Part shown: positions 16,543 through 25,050 of the stretch, piece by piece
How the letters are laid out: each line of letters begins with the position of its first letter
How positions within the stretch are numbered: position 1 is the stretch's first letter
DNA from: Caldimicrobium sp.
GTDB taxonomy: Bacteria; Desulfobacterota; Thermodesulfobacteria; Thermodesulfobacteriales; Thermodesulfobacteriaceae
Assembly: GCA_025060015.1 (NCBI GenBank)
Contig: JANXDB010000014.1
Span: forward strand, 1 to 36,041
DNA: 36,041 nucleotides
Direction: 5' to 3'
Translations under genes and position numbers: made by a program
Notes under the pieces: generated by a model
Told to the model about the DNA's origin: nothing
The model's database searches: none
The model's input: the letters and a program-made list of their open reading frames with translations, nothing else

Positions 16543-16588
16543 GAAAGGCCTCCTTAGTATTGTAGAGTATTTATTTTAGCATTTTTTT

Positions 16589-16952
16589 CTAGCTAATCCA
16601 CCATATGGGTATGAGCCATAGAATTTTAGATTGAGGGGAATTCTCGTTTAATTTATAACAAATCCACTTCAAAAATGATACATTCCCAAGCCTTAAACTT
16701 ACTCCAATAAGTTCATCCCACTCTTGCTTGATAGTAGCTTTACAGATACCAAAAGCTTCGACTAGGGCTTCTCTGCCAAAGGAGTTGTGAAATTCGATGA
16801 CCTTTAGCCTAAAGGCGACTTCTTTTCTTTGGGATGCATCTTTGATGGCTTCAAGTCTTTGCAGCTTTTTTATGTCTTTGATGGGAGCATGAAGATTCCA
16901 CACTTATCTCGTTTCTCCTTTTTTCTCTAAGAGTCCTGCTTAAGATTGATTT
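16589..16952 (-). mobile_element. Decayed transposase remnant, copy B (longest helix-turn-helix part)
   Basis: The minus strand has an open frame of 104 codons beginning MWNLHAPIKDIKKLQRLEAI and continuing with VIEFHNSFGREALVEAFGIC and KATI. This is the N-terminal helix-turn-helix of an integrase-core (IS481-like) transposase. After KATI the frame continues into unrelated sequence at a deletion joint (QEWDELIG...), so the catalytic DDE domain is absent. The distal end near CTCATAC lies about 67 bp upstream of argH. It is not an intact gene, although the short frame could be expressed. Confidence 0.75.
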
Positions 16953-17135
16953 CTTGATTTTCAATTTTCCCACTTTCTTAAATCACAGTCAAAAGGCAAA
17001 ACTTATGCACCTCTTTATGCTGATATAAAGGAAAGCTCGGAAGTTAATTTTAGAATTTAGAATTTATCATTTACAAAGACCTGTTTTTAAAAGAATGAAT
17101 AGAAGCCTTTGTTTAACTTTAAAGTGTTATTTTGA

Positions 17136-17878
17136 TCAGGTTTCATTGACTTTATAGCCAAATTGTTGGATTACTTCCAGAGGGTTTGAGGCAAGAATAA
17201 GCTCCCTGTGAAGCCTCTTTAGTTTCTCTCGGTTAGTTTCTGCCTTGATCTGCTCTGCCAATCGCTTGGGCACTTCCCCAAGCTTCACCTCCACCACCTC
17301 AAGCACCATCTCCTGAGCATCCTTTAAGAGGCCCTGCTGCAGGCCCTGTTTTAACCCCTGTTGCAAACCCTGTTTTAATCCCTGTTGTATCCCCTGTTCT
17401 ATGCCCTGCTGCAAACCCAACTCATACTTCCTCTCTGAATAGGTCTTCAACTCAAACTCCACTCTTTCACCCCCTACCTCTTTTAATTTAATCAACACCT
17501 CCTCCTCGTCAAGACCCTTCTCCTTTGACACTATCAACAAAAACAACTCCACATACCACCTCTCCCTCTCCCCTAACTTCCCCACCACCTCCACAAACCC
17601 ACTATCCCCCTCAATAACTCCTCAATAGGACTTGTGTTCAAGGAGGATGTAGAGTTGAAGAGGTTTTCCGAGGAGAGGGACTTGGGCGATGATGTCAGGA
17701 GGGAAGCGTTTTTCTTTGGGAAGGGAGATTTATTCTTCAGGGACCAGAGAGAGCTGAGAGAGAGATCTAAGTGGGGAAGGAGGTCCTTTTGAAGAAACTC
17801 TTGGAGGAAGGCCTTAAGATTTTCAGGGTCTTTAAGGATTGCCTTGGCATAGAGATCATAGGCCTTAAGCTCAGCCAT
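17136..17878 (-). pseudogene. Rpn-family recombination-promoting nuclease, frameshifted and internally deleted
   Basis: The start MAELKAYDLYAKAILKDPEN and the tail with QGLKQGLQQGLLKDAQEMV to FGYKVNET are clear, but no single frame links them. A middle segment, DIIAQVPLLGKPLQLYILLE followed by HKSY, appears in a third frame between about 17705 and 17625. It resembles the PD-(D/E)XK core of Rpn/transposase_31 proteins. At least one frameshift (near 17760) and a deletion with stop (near 17625) separate the pieces. The C-terminal part (17136-17594) has a 152-codon frame of its own with glutamine/glycine/leucine repeats. It is a paralogue of the partial gene at the left window edge. Confidence 0.8.
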
Positions 17879-17918
17879 AGAGGAAGCATAAAGGGAATCT
17901 CTTGAGAAGACAAGAGTT

Positions 17919-18222
17919 ATGTATGAGTCCCAAGCTCGGTCTGCACGCCCTTATATCAAAAGGAGCTACAGCCTTTAACTTTCTCCAAAAGTCCCTCCCA
18001 CTCCTGCTCGATGCTAGCTTTACAGATACCAAAAGCTTCAACTGTGGCTTCTGTGCCAAAGGAGTTCTGAAATTCGATGACCTTTAGTTTAAAGGCCACT
18101 TCTTTTCTTTGGGGAGGCATCTTTGATTGCTTCAAGTCTTGGCAGCATTTTTAAGTCTTATTTTTAAGGCTTTGATGAGAGAAGGGGTTAGTGAGAAGCT
18201 AAACAATTGATTTTCAATTTTA
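17919..18222 (-). mobile_element. Decayed transposase remnant, copy C
   Basis: The minus strand repeats the copy B sequence (EAIKDASP-like, then VIEFQNSFGTEATVEAFGIC, then KAS) with frameshifts. It joins to the shared distal block GAGCAGGAGTGGGAGGGAC and ends at GGGACTCATACAT, 41 bp before the Rpn pseudogene start. A 62-codon frame within it is not a gene. The 80 bp between its proximal end and the downstream promoter region hold nothing recognisable. Confidence 0.7.
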
Positions 18223-18301
18223 ACACCTTTTTCTTTCTAAAAAACCTAATGAACTTATGCAAAAAAGGATTTGTCCTGGTGAATAGAGCTCAGTTTTTAT
18301 C

Positions 18302-18330
18302 TTGACTTTTTAGTAAATCAATCTTAACAT
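18302..18330 (+). promoter_or_regulatory. Putative promoter for the DUF151 nuclease operon
   Basis: TTGACT (18302-18307) and TAACAT (18325-18330) are separated by 17 bp. The gene begins 28 bp further on, after a strong Shine-Dalgarno (GAGGTGAAAGG). Confidence 0.55.
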
Positions 18331-18357
18331 TTTATAAAATACCTCTGAGGTGAAAGG

Positions 18358-18876
18358 ATGAACAAGGTAAAGGTCTTACTTCATGGATTAGCGATAGATC
18401 CTGTGTCCAACAGCCCAGTTATGCTCTTAAAGGAAATTCAGGGAAATAGAATTCTTCCCATCTGGATAGGAGTTTTAGAGGCTACCTCCATAGCTTCTCG
18501 CTTAGAGAATATTCAATTTCCTAGACCTCTTACCCACGATCTGTTAAAAAATATTCTTGATTTTGTTGGTATAAAGGTCCCAAAAATCGAAATTGTTGAT
18601 CTAAAGGACAACACTTACTATGCTATTATAACCTTAGAGGTGCAAGGAGAGCGGGTTGACATAGATGCCAGACCAAGCGATGCAGTTGCCATGGCCTTAA
18701 GAATGGGGTCAGAAATATTCGTGCATGAGGAGGTTCTCCAGAAAAGCCAAACCTTTACAGAGGCACCCTATAAGGAACAGCAAGAGGAGATGGTAGGAGC
18801 AACAGAGGAGGAAAAGGAGAAACTGAAAGAGATTTTAGAAGAGTTAGACCCAAAGCATTTCAAATACAAAATGTAG
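18358..18876 (+). CDS. Bifunctional nuclease family protein (DUF151)
   Basis: The 172-residue protein matches the BFN/DUF151 family: NSPVMLLKEIQGNRILPIWI, then a strand-rich core, then DIDARPSDAVAMALRMGSEIFVHEEVL. The RPSDA block is its hallmark. Plant members were reported as RNase/DNase enzymes and a mycobacterial relative binds DNA; the bacterial function is poorly defined. A charged C-terminal tail of about 40 residues follows the domain. A strong Shine-Dalgarno sits right before the ATG. It is followed after nine bases by the PHP gene. Confidence 0.9.
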   Translation: MNKVKVLLHGLAIDPVSNSPVMLLKEIQGNRILPIWIGVLEATSIASRLENIQFPRPLTHDLLKNILDFVGIKVPKIEIVDLKDNTYYAIITLEVQGERVDIDARPSDAVAMALRMGSEIFVHEEVLQKSQTFTEAPYKEQQEEMVGATEEEKEKLKEILEELDPKHFKYKM

Positions 18877-18885
18877 AGGCTCTTT

Positions 18886-19527
18886 TTGTTTGACTTTCAC
18901 TGCCATTCAGTCTTTAGCGATGGAGAGCTCATACCTGCTGAGATCTGGCGAAGGGTTAAGGTTTTAGGTTATACTGCCATCGCCATCACAGACCACGCAG
19001 ATCATTCAAACTATCAATTAATCATAAACAATCTCATCAAAATCAGGGAAGCCTTCTCTGGATTAAGTCCAAGAATTCTGGTAGGGGTGGAATTAACCCA
19101 TGTGCCACCAGAACTGATTCCGGAGTTAATTAACAGGGCAAGATTATCAGGTGCTGAGATCGTTGTAGTTCACGGAGAAACCATAGTTGAACCTGTAGCC
19201 GAGGGCACAAATAGGGCAGCAATCATAGGTGGTGCTGACATTCTTGCTCATCCTGGGCTTATTTCTGAGGAAGAGGTGAAGCTTGCAGGTGCAAAGGGTG
19301 TATTTCTTGAATTATCAGGACGTAAAGGGCACTCCTTTACCAATGGCCATGTAGCAAAGCTCGCCCTAAAACATGGTGTACCCCTAGTGATCAACTCAGA
19401 TGCCCACAGTCCCTCTGATCTTCTCACACAAGACTTGGCTTTTAAAATAGCTACAGGTGCCGGTTTGAGTAAAGATGAGGTTGAAAACCTGTGGAAAATA
19501 GTCCAAACCCGCTTTCTAAAGGATTAA
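18886..19527 (+). CDS. PHP-domain phosphoesterase (histidinol phosphatase-like)
   Basis: The 213-residue protein has PHP metal motifs: FHCHSVFSDG at the N-terminus, AITDHADHSN, VGVELTHV, ADILAHPGLI and INSDAHSPSDL. These form a trinuclear metal site for phosphate ester hydrolysis. The family covers histidinol phosphatases and nucleotide or polymerase-linked phosphatases, so the substrate is uncertain. The start is TTG, preceded by GAGG, and is favoured because the metal motif begins four codons later. It overlaps the next gene by 37 bp. Confidence 0.85.
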   Translation: MFDFHCHSVFSDGELIPAEIWRRVKVLGYTAIAITDHADHSNYQLIINNLIKIREAFSGLSPRILVGVELTHVPPELIPELINRARLSGAEIVVVHGETIVEPVAEGTNRAAIIGGADILAHPGLISEEEVKLAGAKGVFLELSGRKGHSFTNGHVAKLALKHGVPLVINSDAHSPSDLLTQDLAFKIATGAGLSKDEVENLWKIVQTRFLKD

Positions 19528-19952
19528 CCACAGATGAGCTTTTAAATCTCCTGTTCAAAAAAGGCTATCCAGAATCTTCCTTAAAAAGAACCTACCATAT
19601 CTTCTACACTAAAGGACAAATCTCTAGATCAATCATCCTTCCCTTGGTGGTGAAAGGGGAAAGAACCTTATTAATTGTCGATTATGATCCATCTTTACGA
19701 GGCTTATCCTGTGGTGAGAGGCCACTTTTAGCAATAGCAAGGATATTCTTTGACCCTCCACCCTATTTTGCCCTTTTGACTAATCTTCGGGATTTTATTT
19801 TAATTGAAGTTGCCTCTCAGAAAATCCAAAAAGGGGGCCCAGAGATAATACCCACCTACGAAGAGCTTTTGAAGTATAATTCTAAGGAGAAAAAACCATA
19901 TAGAATAGATCTAGAGGAAAAGATCCTTGGTCTTTATCTTAGTGGAGGCTGA
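19491..19952 (+). CDS. HsdR N-terminal-like small protein
   Basis: The 153-residue protein resembles stand-alone homologues of the type I restriction HsdR N-terminal domain (PF13588), often annotated in deltaproteobacteria. RTLLIVDYDP lies where the first acidic residue of a PD-(D/E)XK core is expected. The following strand reads LLAIARIFF, without the usual E-x-K, so the nuclease site looks degenerate. The GTG start has GATGAGG upstream and overlaps the PHP gene. No methylase or specificity subunit is nearby, so a restriction system is not supported. The family call is tentative. Confidence 0.6.
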   Translation: MENSPNPLSKGLTTDELLNLLFKKGYPESSLKRTYHIFYTKGQISRSIILPLVVKGERTLLIVDYDPSLRGLSCGERPLLAIARIFFDPPPYFALLTNLRDFILIEVASQKIQKGGPEIIPTYEELLKYNSKEKKPYRIDLEEKILGLYLSGG

Positions 19953-19973
19953 AAGTAAAATTAAGGGGATGGT

Positions 19974-20729
19974 TCATCTCCTATCTTTGTAGTACCTCTG
20001 TCTTATCACTTCAAAAAGAAAGATACCTATTGCCTGAGATACATTAAGACTCTCAACTTTACCCCTCATAGGGATCTTTACCAGGAGATCACATTTATCC
20101 AGAATTGAGGGTCTTATCCCTCTTTCCTCGTTGCCTGCAATGGCTATGAGGGGTATTTGTAAGTCCACATCGTAAATGGTCTTTTCTGCTCGATGGCTTA
20201 AACCTATAACCCAGAGATTTCTCTCCTTAAAGTATAATAGGGCCTCTTTCAAATTGGTGACCTGAGAAATGGGTAAATTGAAAGCTGAACCAGCAGAAAC
20301 CTTCACCACCGTTCCGGTTATTTGACAACTTCTGTGTTTGGGTATTATAACTCCATGGGATCCTGAAGCATCAGCTAATCGTAAAATTGCCCCAAGATTT
20401 TGTGGATCCTCAATCTCGTCAAGGGCAATAACAATAGGAGTTTCACCAGAATTGATATAATTGCTCTCTATGTCTTCAAGGGTAGCATAGTGAAATTCTC
20501 GAAGATAAGCAACCACGCCTTGAGTATTCACTTGTGGTGGGATTTTTGGAGGTGCGAAGGGCTCTTTGGTATAAATTTTAAAAGGAATGCCCTCTTTTTT
20601 TGCTCTATCCAAGATCTGATAAACTCGCCCTTTAAGATGTCTTTTCTCGATTATTATCTCTTCTATTTGATCAGGTTTTGACTTGAGTGCTTCTAAAACA
20701 GGATTTATGCCCCAAATGACCTTGGACAT
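19974..20729 (-). CDS. rlmB: 23S rRNA (guanosine-2'-O-)-methyltransferase RlmB
   Basis: RlmB methylates the ribose of G2251 (E. coli numbering) in 23S rRNA. The 251-residue SpoU-family protein has an N-terminal L30e-like substrate domain (VIWGINPVLEAL) and the SPOUT knot motifs DPQNLGAILRLADASG, IAGNEERGI and SLNVSQAIGIFLFE. The gene starts three bases after gmk ends, at the tail of the minus-strand run from 24912. Other SpoU family 2'-O-methyltransferases share these motifs, but the WGxxPV N-terminus favours RlmB. Confidence 0.92.
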   Translation of the reverse strand: MSKVIWGINPVLEALKSKPDQIEEIIIEKRHLKGRVYQILDRAKKEGIPFKIYTKEPFAPPKIPPQVNTQGVVAYLREFHYATLEDIESNYINSGETPIVIALDEIEDPQNLGAILRLADASGSHGVIIPKHRSCQITGTVVKVSAGSAFNLPISQVTNLKEALLYFKERNLWVIGLSHRAEKTIYDVDLQIPLIAIAGNEERGIRPSILDKCDLLVKIPMRGKVESLNVSQAIGIFLFEVIRQRYYKDRR

Positions 20730-20732
20730 CTC

Positions 20733-21314
20733 TTAATATCCAAGGTGACATCGCCAGGGACGACTAAGCTCTGCTCTAACTATTGCTAAGAGAGAAGCTT
20801 TAGCCTGATCAAGGTCATCGTTAACAACGACATAATCGAAAAATGAAAGATAGGTCAACTCCAGTGAGGCTCTTTGAAGACGCTCTCTGATTTTTTCATC
20901 ATTTTCTGTGCCACGATTTTTAAGCCTTTCTTCAAGAACGCTAAGAGTTGGTGGAGCAATGAATATGGAAATGGCCTCTTGACCGAATTTGCGCCTTAGA
21001 TTGGATGCTCCGATAACCTCCACATCAAAAACCAAATGTTTCCCTAAGGAAAAGGCCTTTTCAACCTCACTGCTCGCTGTGCCATAGAAATTGGAATGAA
21101 CCTGTATCCATTCTAAAAACTCGTTCCTTTGAAGCATTTCCATAAAGGTATCTTTGGTGACAAAATAGTAGTCCTTACCATCTACCTCTCCTGGTCTTGG
21201 CTTTCTTGTTGTATGAGAGACGGAAAAGTAAAATTCCTCCTTTGGCAAGTGTGCAAGAAGTGTGCTCTTTCCCACACCCGAAGGACCAGAGATAATCAAG
21301 ATGAGCCTTTTCAA
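20733..21314 (-). CDS. gmk: Guanylate kinase
   Basis: Gmk phosphorylates GMP to GDP. The 193-residue protein has the P-loop GPSGVGKST near residue 10, the GMP-binding SHTTRKPRPGEVDGKDYYFV, and VFDVEVIGASNLRR as the Walker B region. The length is standard. It starts two bases after remA stops, a gene order well known in Firmicutes and seen here in a different lineage. Confidence 0.96.
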   Translation of the reverse strand: MKRLILIISGPSGVGKSTLLAHLPKEEFYFSVSHTTRKPRPGEVDGKDYYFVTKDTFMEMLQRNEFLEWIQVHSNFYGTASSEVEKAFSLGKHLVFDVEVIGASNLRRKFGQEAISIFIAPPTLSVLEERLKNRGTENDEKIRERLQRASLELTYLSFFDYVVVNDDLDQAKASLLAIVRAELSRPWRCHLGY

Positions 21315-21316
21315 AG

Positions 21317-21595
21317 CTAAGACTCTTCTTCTTCCTTGATTTTAAAGGACTCTGTGGTAAAACGCTGAGCTACTGTTTCAGCTTGTATGGCAGATAATAT
21401 CACATGATTACTATCAGTTAAGATGATTGATCGTGTTTTTCTTCCTTGAGTGGCATCAATTAACCTTTTTGTGTCTTTGGCTTCTTCTTTTAAACGTTTC
21501 ATCGGTGCAGAGTTAGGATTAACAATAGCAATAACTCTATCTGCAACTACATAGTTGCCGAATCCTATATTTAAAAGTCTACCTGTAATAGCCAT
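21317..21595 (-). CDS. remA: RemA-like regulator (DUF370)
   Basis: The 92-residue protein matches DUF370: [20 protein letters not shown] and [20 protein letters not shown], then [20 protein letters not shown]. In Bacillus subtilis RemA is a ring-forming DNA-binding activator of biofilm matrix and osmoprotection genes. In bacteria without those genes its role is unclear. A charged tail of about 15 residues follows the conserved core. The close link with gmk is conserved across phyla. Confidence 0.92.
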   Translation of the reverse strand: MAITGRLLNIGFGNYVVADRVIAIVNPNSAPMKRLKEEAKDTKRLIDATQGRKTRSIILTDSNHVILSAIQAETVAQRFTTESFKIKEEEES

Positions 21596-21652
21596 AAAGC
21601 CCCCTCTTTATAGGTTTGATCTGGAAAAATTTTGAAAATCTACATTAATATT

Positions 21653-22402
21653 TTAATCATCCTCTTGAATTTTGTCAATTTTTTTTACTTTTTCTCTTTT
21701 TTTAAATACTTTCACACATAAATCCGAACTACATCTCTTTATAACCACTAAGGGACCTAGAAGGACATAGAAAGCTGTTATGATGAACAGGATTAAAGGC
21801 GGATTAGAGGCAGTGAGAGTTAACATCAAAATGAACAATACCAAAAAGTAAAAGCTTTGAGCCTTTTTGAGTTTGATATCTTTAAAGGAAGGATATTGTA
21901 TAGGGGAAATAAGAAGATAGGAGATCAAATATACCATGAGCAGGATCATCCAATTTTTATAGAGAGGTTCAATTCCGAAATGTAATAGGAGCAGTACAAA
22001 ACTGGAAATAATGGCACCACCTGCTGGGGATGGCAGTCCTTCAAAATAATGGGAAGAGGATGACTTAACATTGAATCTTGCCAATCTGAGAGCAACACAG
22101 GCAGTGTAAAGAAATGAAGCTAGCCAACCCATTTTTGTAAAACTTTTAAGAGAGAAGTAGTAAATCAGAATTGCTGGCGCCACTCCAAAGGATACCATAT
22201 CAGCCAGTGAGTCGTATTCCTTTCCAAATTTACTGCTCTGTCCAGTGAGTCTGGCAATCCTTCCATCGAAGATGTCAAAGACGATGGCCAAAAGGATAGC
22301 AAGGGCGGCTCTTAAGTAATTTTCATCTAGAGTGGCTATGATGGAGTAGAAACCTGCAAAAAGGTTAAGAGTGGTAAAGATATGAGGAAGTAGAGAGATC
22401 AT
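21653..22402 (-). CDS. pssA: CDP-diacylglycerol-serine O-phosphatidyltransferase
   Basis: PssA makes phosphatidylserine from CDP-diacylglycerol and serine in the membrane. The 249-residue protein has the CDP-alcohol phosphotransferase signature DGRIARLTGQSSKFGKEYD followed by SLAD, and about seven hydrophobic helices. It overlaps psd by four bases (ATGA), so the two steps to phosphatidylethanolamine are coupled. A basic tail (VFKKREKVKK) ends the protein. Confidence 0.93.
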   Translation of the reverse strand: MISLLPHIFTTLNLFAGFYSIIATLDENYLRAALAILLAIVFDIFDGRIARLTGQSSKFGKEYDSLADMVSFGVAPAILIYYFSLKSFTKMGWLASFLYTACVALRLARFNVKSSSSHYFEGLPSPAGGAIISSFVLLLLHFGIEPLYKNWMILLMVYLISYLLISPIQYPSFKDIKLKKAQSFYFLVLFILMLTLTASNPPLILFIITAFYVLLGPLVVIKRCSSDLCVKVFKKREKVKKIDKIQEDD

Positions 22403-23046
22403 TCAGAGGTGACGATAGGGGGAATTCTAGCCAGCACTGTTTCACCAGCAAAAACCTTCTGACCAATCTTGACAAATAGCTCTGCATTCTGAGCAGGAAA
22501 GAAAAGTTCAACTCTGGAACTGAATTTTATGATACCTATAGGGTCTCCTACCACGAGGTCATCCCCAGGAAGAATGAAGCTTTTAATTCTTCTTGCAACG
22601 AGTCCTGCGATTTGAATGACCCACACTGGTAAACCGTCTTCTCTCTCAAAGAGATGAATCATCTTTTCGTTCTTGTCTAGAGCTTCTTCATAAAAAACTG
22701 GTCTCTTCTCTCCTGACAGATGAATCCTTTTTAAAAGTTTACCAGTAATTGGTGACCTATTGACATGAACATCCCATAGTCGCATGAATATTCCTATTCT
22801 GTAAAGAGGATGAGGATACCAGTCAGGTCTTTTTTCGATTTGGCAACAGATTATCTTTCCATCAGCAGGCGAGACAAGGAAATCAGATCTGTATAGAGGT
22901 TCTCTCCGGGGATTTCGGAAAAAAAAGGCATTGGCTAAGCTACAGGCAAGAAACCCAAGGGCTAGATGCCTTTTTCTAAATAAATAGGAAAGACCTGACA
23001 ACACAAGGGGTGTTAGAATGAAAGGTTTACCTTCTGGGTGAATCAT
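22399..23046 (-). CDS. psd: Phosphatidylserine decarboxylase proenzyme
   Basis: Psd decarboxylates phosphatidylserine to phosphatidylethanolamine and matures by self-cleavage that makes a pyruvoyl group. The 215-residue protein is the short form typical of archaea and many bacteria: VSPADGKI, the segment MRLWDVHVNRSPITGKLL, and the C-terminal IGIIKFSSRVELFFP where relatives usually have FGSRVD. The residue before the cleavage serine is thus Ser (AGT) instead of Gly. An N-terminal hydrophobic segment may anchor it. It starts three bases after the RACo-like gene ends. Confidence 0.9.
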   Translation of the reverse strand: MIHPEGKPFILTPLVLSGLSYLFRKRHLALGFLACSLANAFFFRNPRREPLYRSDFLVSPADGKIICCQIEKRPDWYPHPLYRIGIFMRLWDVHVNRSPITGKLLKRIHLSGEKRPVFYEEALDKNEKMIHLFEREDGLPVWVIQIAGLVARRIKSFILPGDDLVVGDPIGIIKFSSRVELFFPAQNAELFVKIGQKVFAGETVLARIPPIVTSE

Positions 23047-23049
23047 TGT

Positions 23050-24912
23050 TTAATTCTCCTTATTGATAGAAGGAAAAAGATCTTCTTGGGTGTGCGGTAA
23101 AAAGAGGGCTGCCATATAGTAATCCATATATTGGGGATGATTGGATAATTCTAAATGAGTCATCATCTGGGCTATACGATTGAGTTCCTCTCTTTTTTCC
23201 TGTGATAATAGCACTTTTTTTGCACCTTGTAAACTGGTATTTCCAAGGAAGTAAAATCTATCCCTGGGCAAATCTGGAAGAAGCCCAATAGTAATGGCAT
23301 CTTCAAGATCTATGAAACTCCCAAAGGTGCCAGCCAAAAAAACTCTCTCAAGATCCTGAAGAGTTAGCCCCACAGATTCGAGGAGAATCTGGTATCCGGC
23401 AAACATAGCACCTTTAGCTCTGATAAGATTTTCTATGTCATTCTCTGTAAAGACTATATCTTGCCCTGTAGCAGAATCTTCTTTAAAAACAAGAACATAT
23501 TCAAAGCCCTCTTCTCCCCTTCTTAGTCTTGGATGTTTGATATCTCTTCGGTACTTACCAACCCTGTCTATAAGACCAGTTCTGAAAAGACTGGCAAGAA
23601 GGGATATAATTCCTGAACCACAGATTCCCTTTGCCTTTTTCTTGCCTATGGTTAGTATCATAGGTTCTAAGGTTATTGGATCTATGCTAACACTTTCTAT
23701 GGCACCACTTGTAGCCCTCATACCATGTTTTATACCCCCTCCCTCAAAGGCAGGCCCAGCAGAACAGGCAGCACACATTAGAAAATCCTGATTTCCAACC
23801 ACGATTTCTCCATTGGTTCCAAGATCAATAAAAAGGGTTATTTCAGGCTCCTTGGTCATAAGAGAAGCTAAGACTCCTGCGGTGATGTCACCACCAACAT
23901 AACTTGCAACTGAGGGAGATAATATAAATGGAACATTTTCTCCAAGAGGCATATTCAACTCTCTTGCATAAATCGTAGGATAGTATTTAGCTACCGGAAC
24001 ATAGGGATATTCTCTGAGAAACTTTGGTTCAAGCCCCAAGAAAAGATGAGTCATAACGGTATTTCCGGCAAGAGAGACTATACTCACTTCGTTGATCTCC
24101 CTTTGAGCCTCTTTTAATAGCTCTTCAATAAGAATAAATAGCCTCTCCCTTACCCTCTCAGCTAAAATTTTCAACCCTTCCTTCTTCCTCGCAAATTCAA
24201 TCCTACTTATCACATCTTCCCCAAAACTTATCTGCGGATTGTAATCTGAGGTTTTAGCTAAAAGCTCTCCCTTGGTAAGATCAATTAGCTCTAACTGAAG
24301 GGTGGTTGTTCCCAAATCTACAGCCACTCCTAAAATCTTATCTCGGTTATCCCCTGGCTCTATATCGGTGATAGTTATCCTATTGACAGGGCCGTCTCTA
24401 AAGAGAGTTAGAGTGACTGTAAAGTCCTTTTCACGGAGTCTATGAGGTAAGTTCCTGAGAGTAGTATAGGGGAGTGTGACATTACTAAAGCCCCTGTTAC
24501 CGAGATGAGAAAAAAGACGCTCTAAATCTGGAGTATTATCTTCTATGGTTGGCGGGACTAGCTCTATGAAATGTTTAGAGATGGGAGGATTTATAACCAC
24601 TTCTTCCCTTCTCTCCAATGCCTGCGCACGAGTTTTCCTCAGGAGTGCCCTACGGTCATATTGGCTTTCAACAGGGACACGGACAACCACGTCAGTGATA
24701 GGTTTAAGGGTGCATGCTTTGAAATACAAATCCTCAATCTTCTCTCCCCTAACCTCTCCACTTTCCACCATTACCTTACATTTGTTGCAGGTTCCAATGC
24801 CACCACAACTAGCATTGATATGTATTCCCAATCTCATGGCTACATCGATAATTGTCTCTTCAGAAGCCACCTTCTCCTCTATTTGGAAAGGCAAAAAGAG
24901 CACCTTGGGCAT
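23050..24912 (-). CDS. RACo-like reductive activator of corrinoid proteins (ferredoxin plus ASKHA)
   Basis: RACo-type proteins use ATP and a low-potential electron to return inactive Co(II) corrinoid proteins to Co(I), as for the corrinoid iron-sulfur protein of CODH/ACS or methyltransferase systems. The 620-residue protein starts with a [2Fe-2S] ferredoxin domain (Cys36, Cys42, Cys45, Cys67), then a linker, then an ASKHA ATPase domain with AVDLGTTTLQLELIDL, SLAGNTVMTHLFLG, FIDLGTNGEIVVGN, CSAGPAFEGGGIKHGM and FLAGTFGSFIDLEDAITIGL. It heads the operon with psd and pssA, an unexpected pairing. Together with cooC it suggests a Wood-Ljungdahl type pathway. The exact corrinoid partner is unknown. 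Confidence 0.9.
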   Translation of the reverse strand: MPKVLFLPFQIEEKVASEETIIDVAMRLGIHINASCGGIGTCNKCKVMVESGEVRGEKIEDLYFKACTLKPITDVVVRVPVESQYDRRALLRKTRAQALERREEVVINPPISKHFIELVPPTIEDNTPDLERLFSHLGNRGFSNVTLPYTTLRNLPHRLREKDFTVTLTLFRDGPVNRITITDIEPGDNRDKILGVAVDLGTTTLQLELIDLTKGELLAKTSDYNPQISFGEDVISRIEFARKKEGLKILAERVRERLFILIEELLKEAQREINEVSIVSLAGNTVMTHLFLGLEPKFLREYPYVPVAKYYPTIYARELNMPLGENVPFILSPSVASYVGGDITAGVLASLMTKEPEITLFIDLGTNGEIVVGNQDFLMCAACSAGPAFEGGGIKHGMRATSGAIESVSIDPITLEPMILTIGKKKAKGICGSGIISLLASLFRTGLIDRVGKYRRDIKHPRLRRGEEGFEYVLVFKEDSATGQDIVFTENDIENLIRAKGAMFAGYQILLESVGLTLQDLERVFLAGTFGSFIDLEDAITIGLLPDLPRDRFYFLGNTSLQGAKKVLLSQEKREELNRIAQMMTHLELSNHPQYMDYYMAALFLPHTQEDLFPSINKEN

Positions 24913-24950
24913 TTCACTAACCTCCGCTCCTCTTTAGAACCATCTAAAAA

Positions 24951-24979
24951 TTTATAGTATGATAATTTTGAATTTTCAA
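24951..24979 (-). promoter_or_regulatory. Putative promoter of the RACo-psd-pssA operon
   Basis: On the minus strand TTGAAA (24979-24974) and TATAAA (24956-24951) are 17 bp apart. The RACo-like gene follows 38 bp downstream, with GGAGG before its ATG. Confidence 0.6.
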
Positions 24980-25050
24980 GAACTCAAGATTTTTATTCCA
25001 ATTTATCTCGATTTTTTTGAAAGACGCTAAAATTAAGGGAAAATAATTTA

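Noticed and set aside
16589-16903. 104-codon frame as a functional gene
   Set aside because: It joins a transposase helix-turn-helix to unrelated sequence at a deletion joint and has degenerate relatives in the window.
19491-19952. Type I restriction-modification system
   Set aside because: Only a small N-terminal-like domain is present; no helicase part, HsdM or HsdS is nearby.
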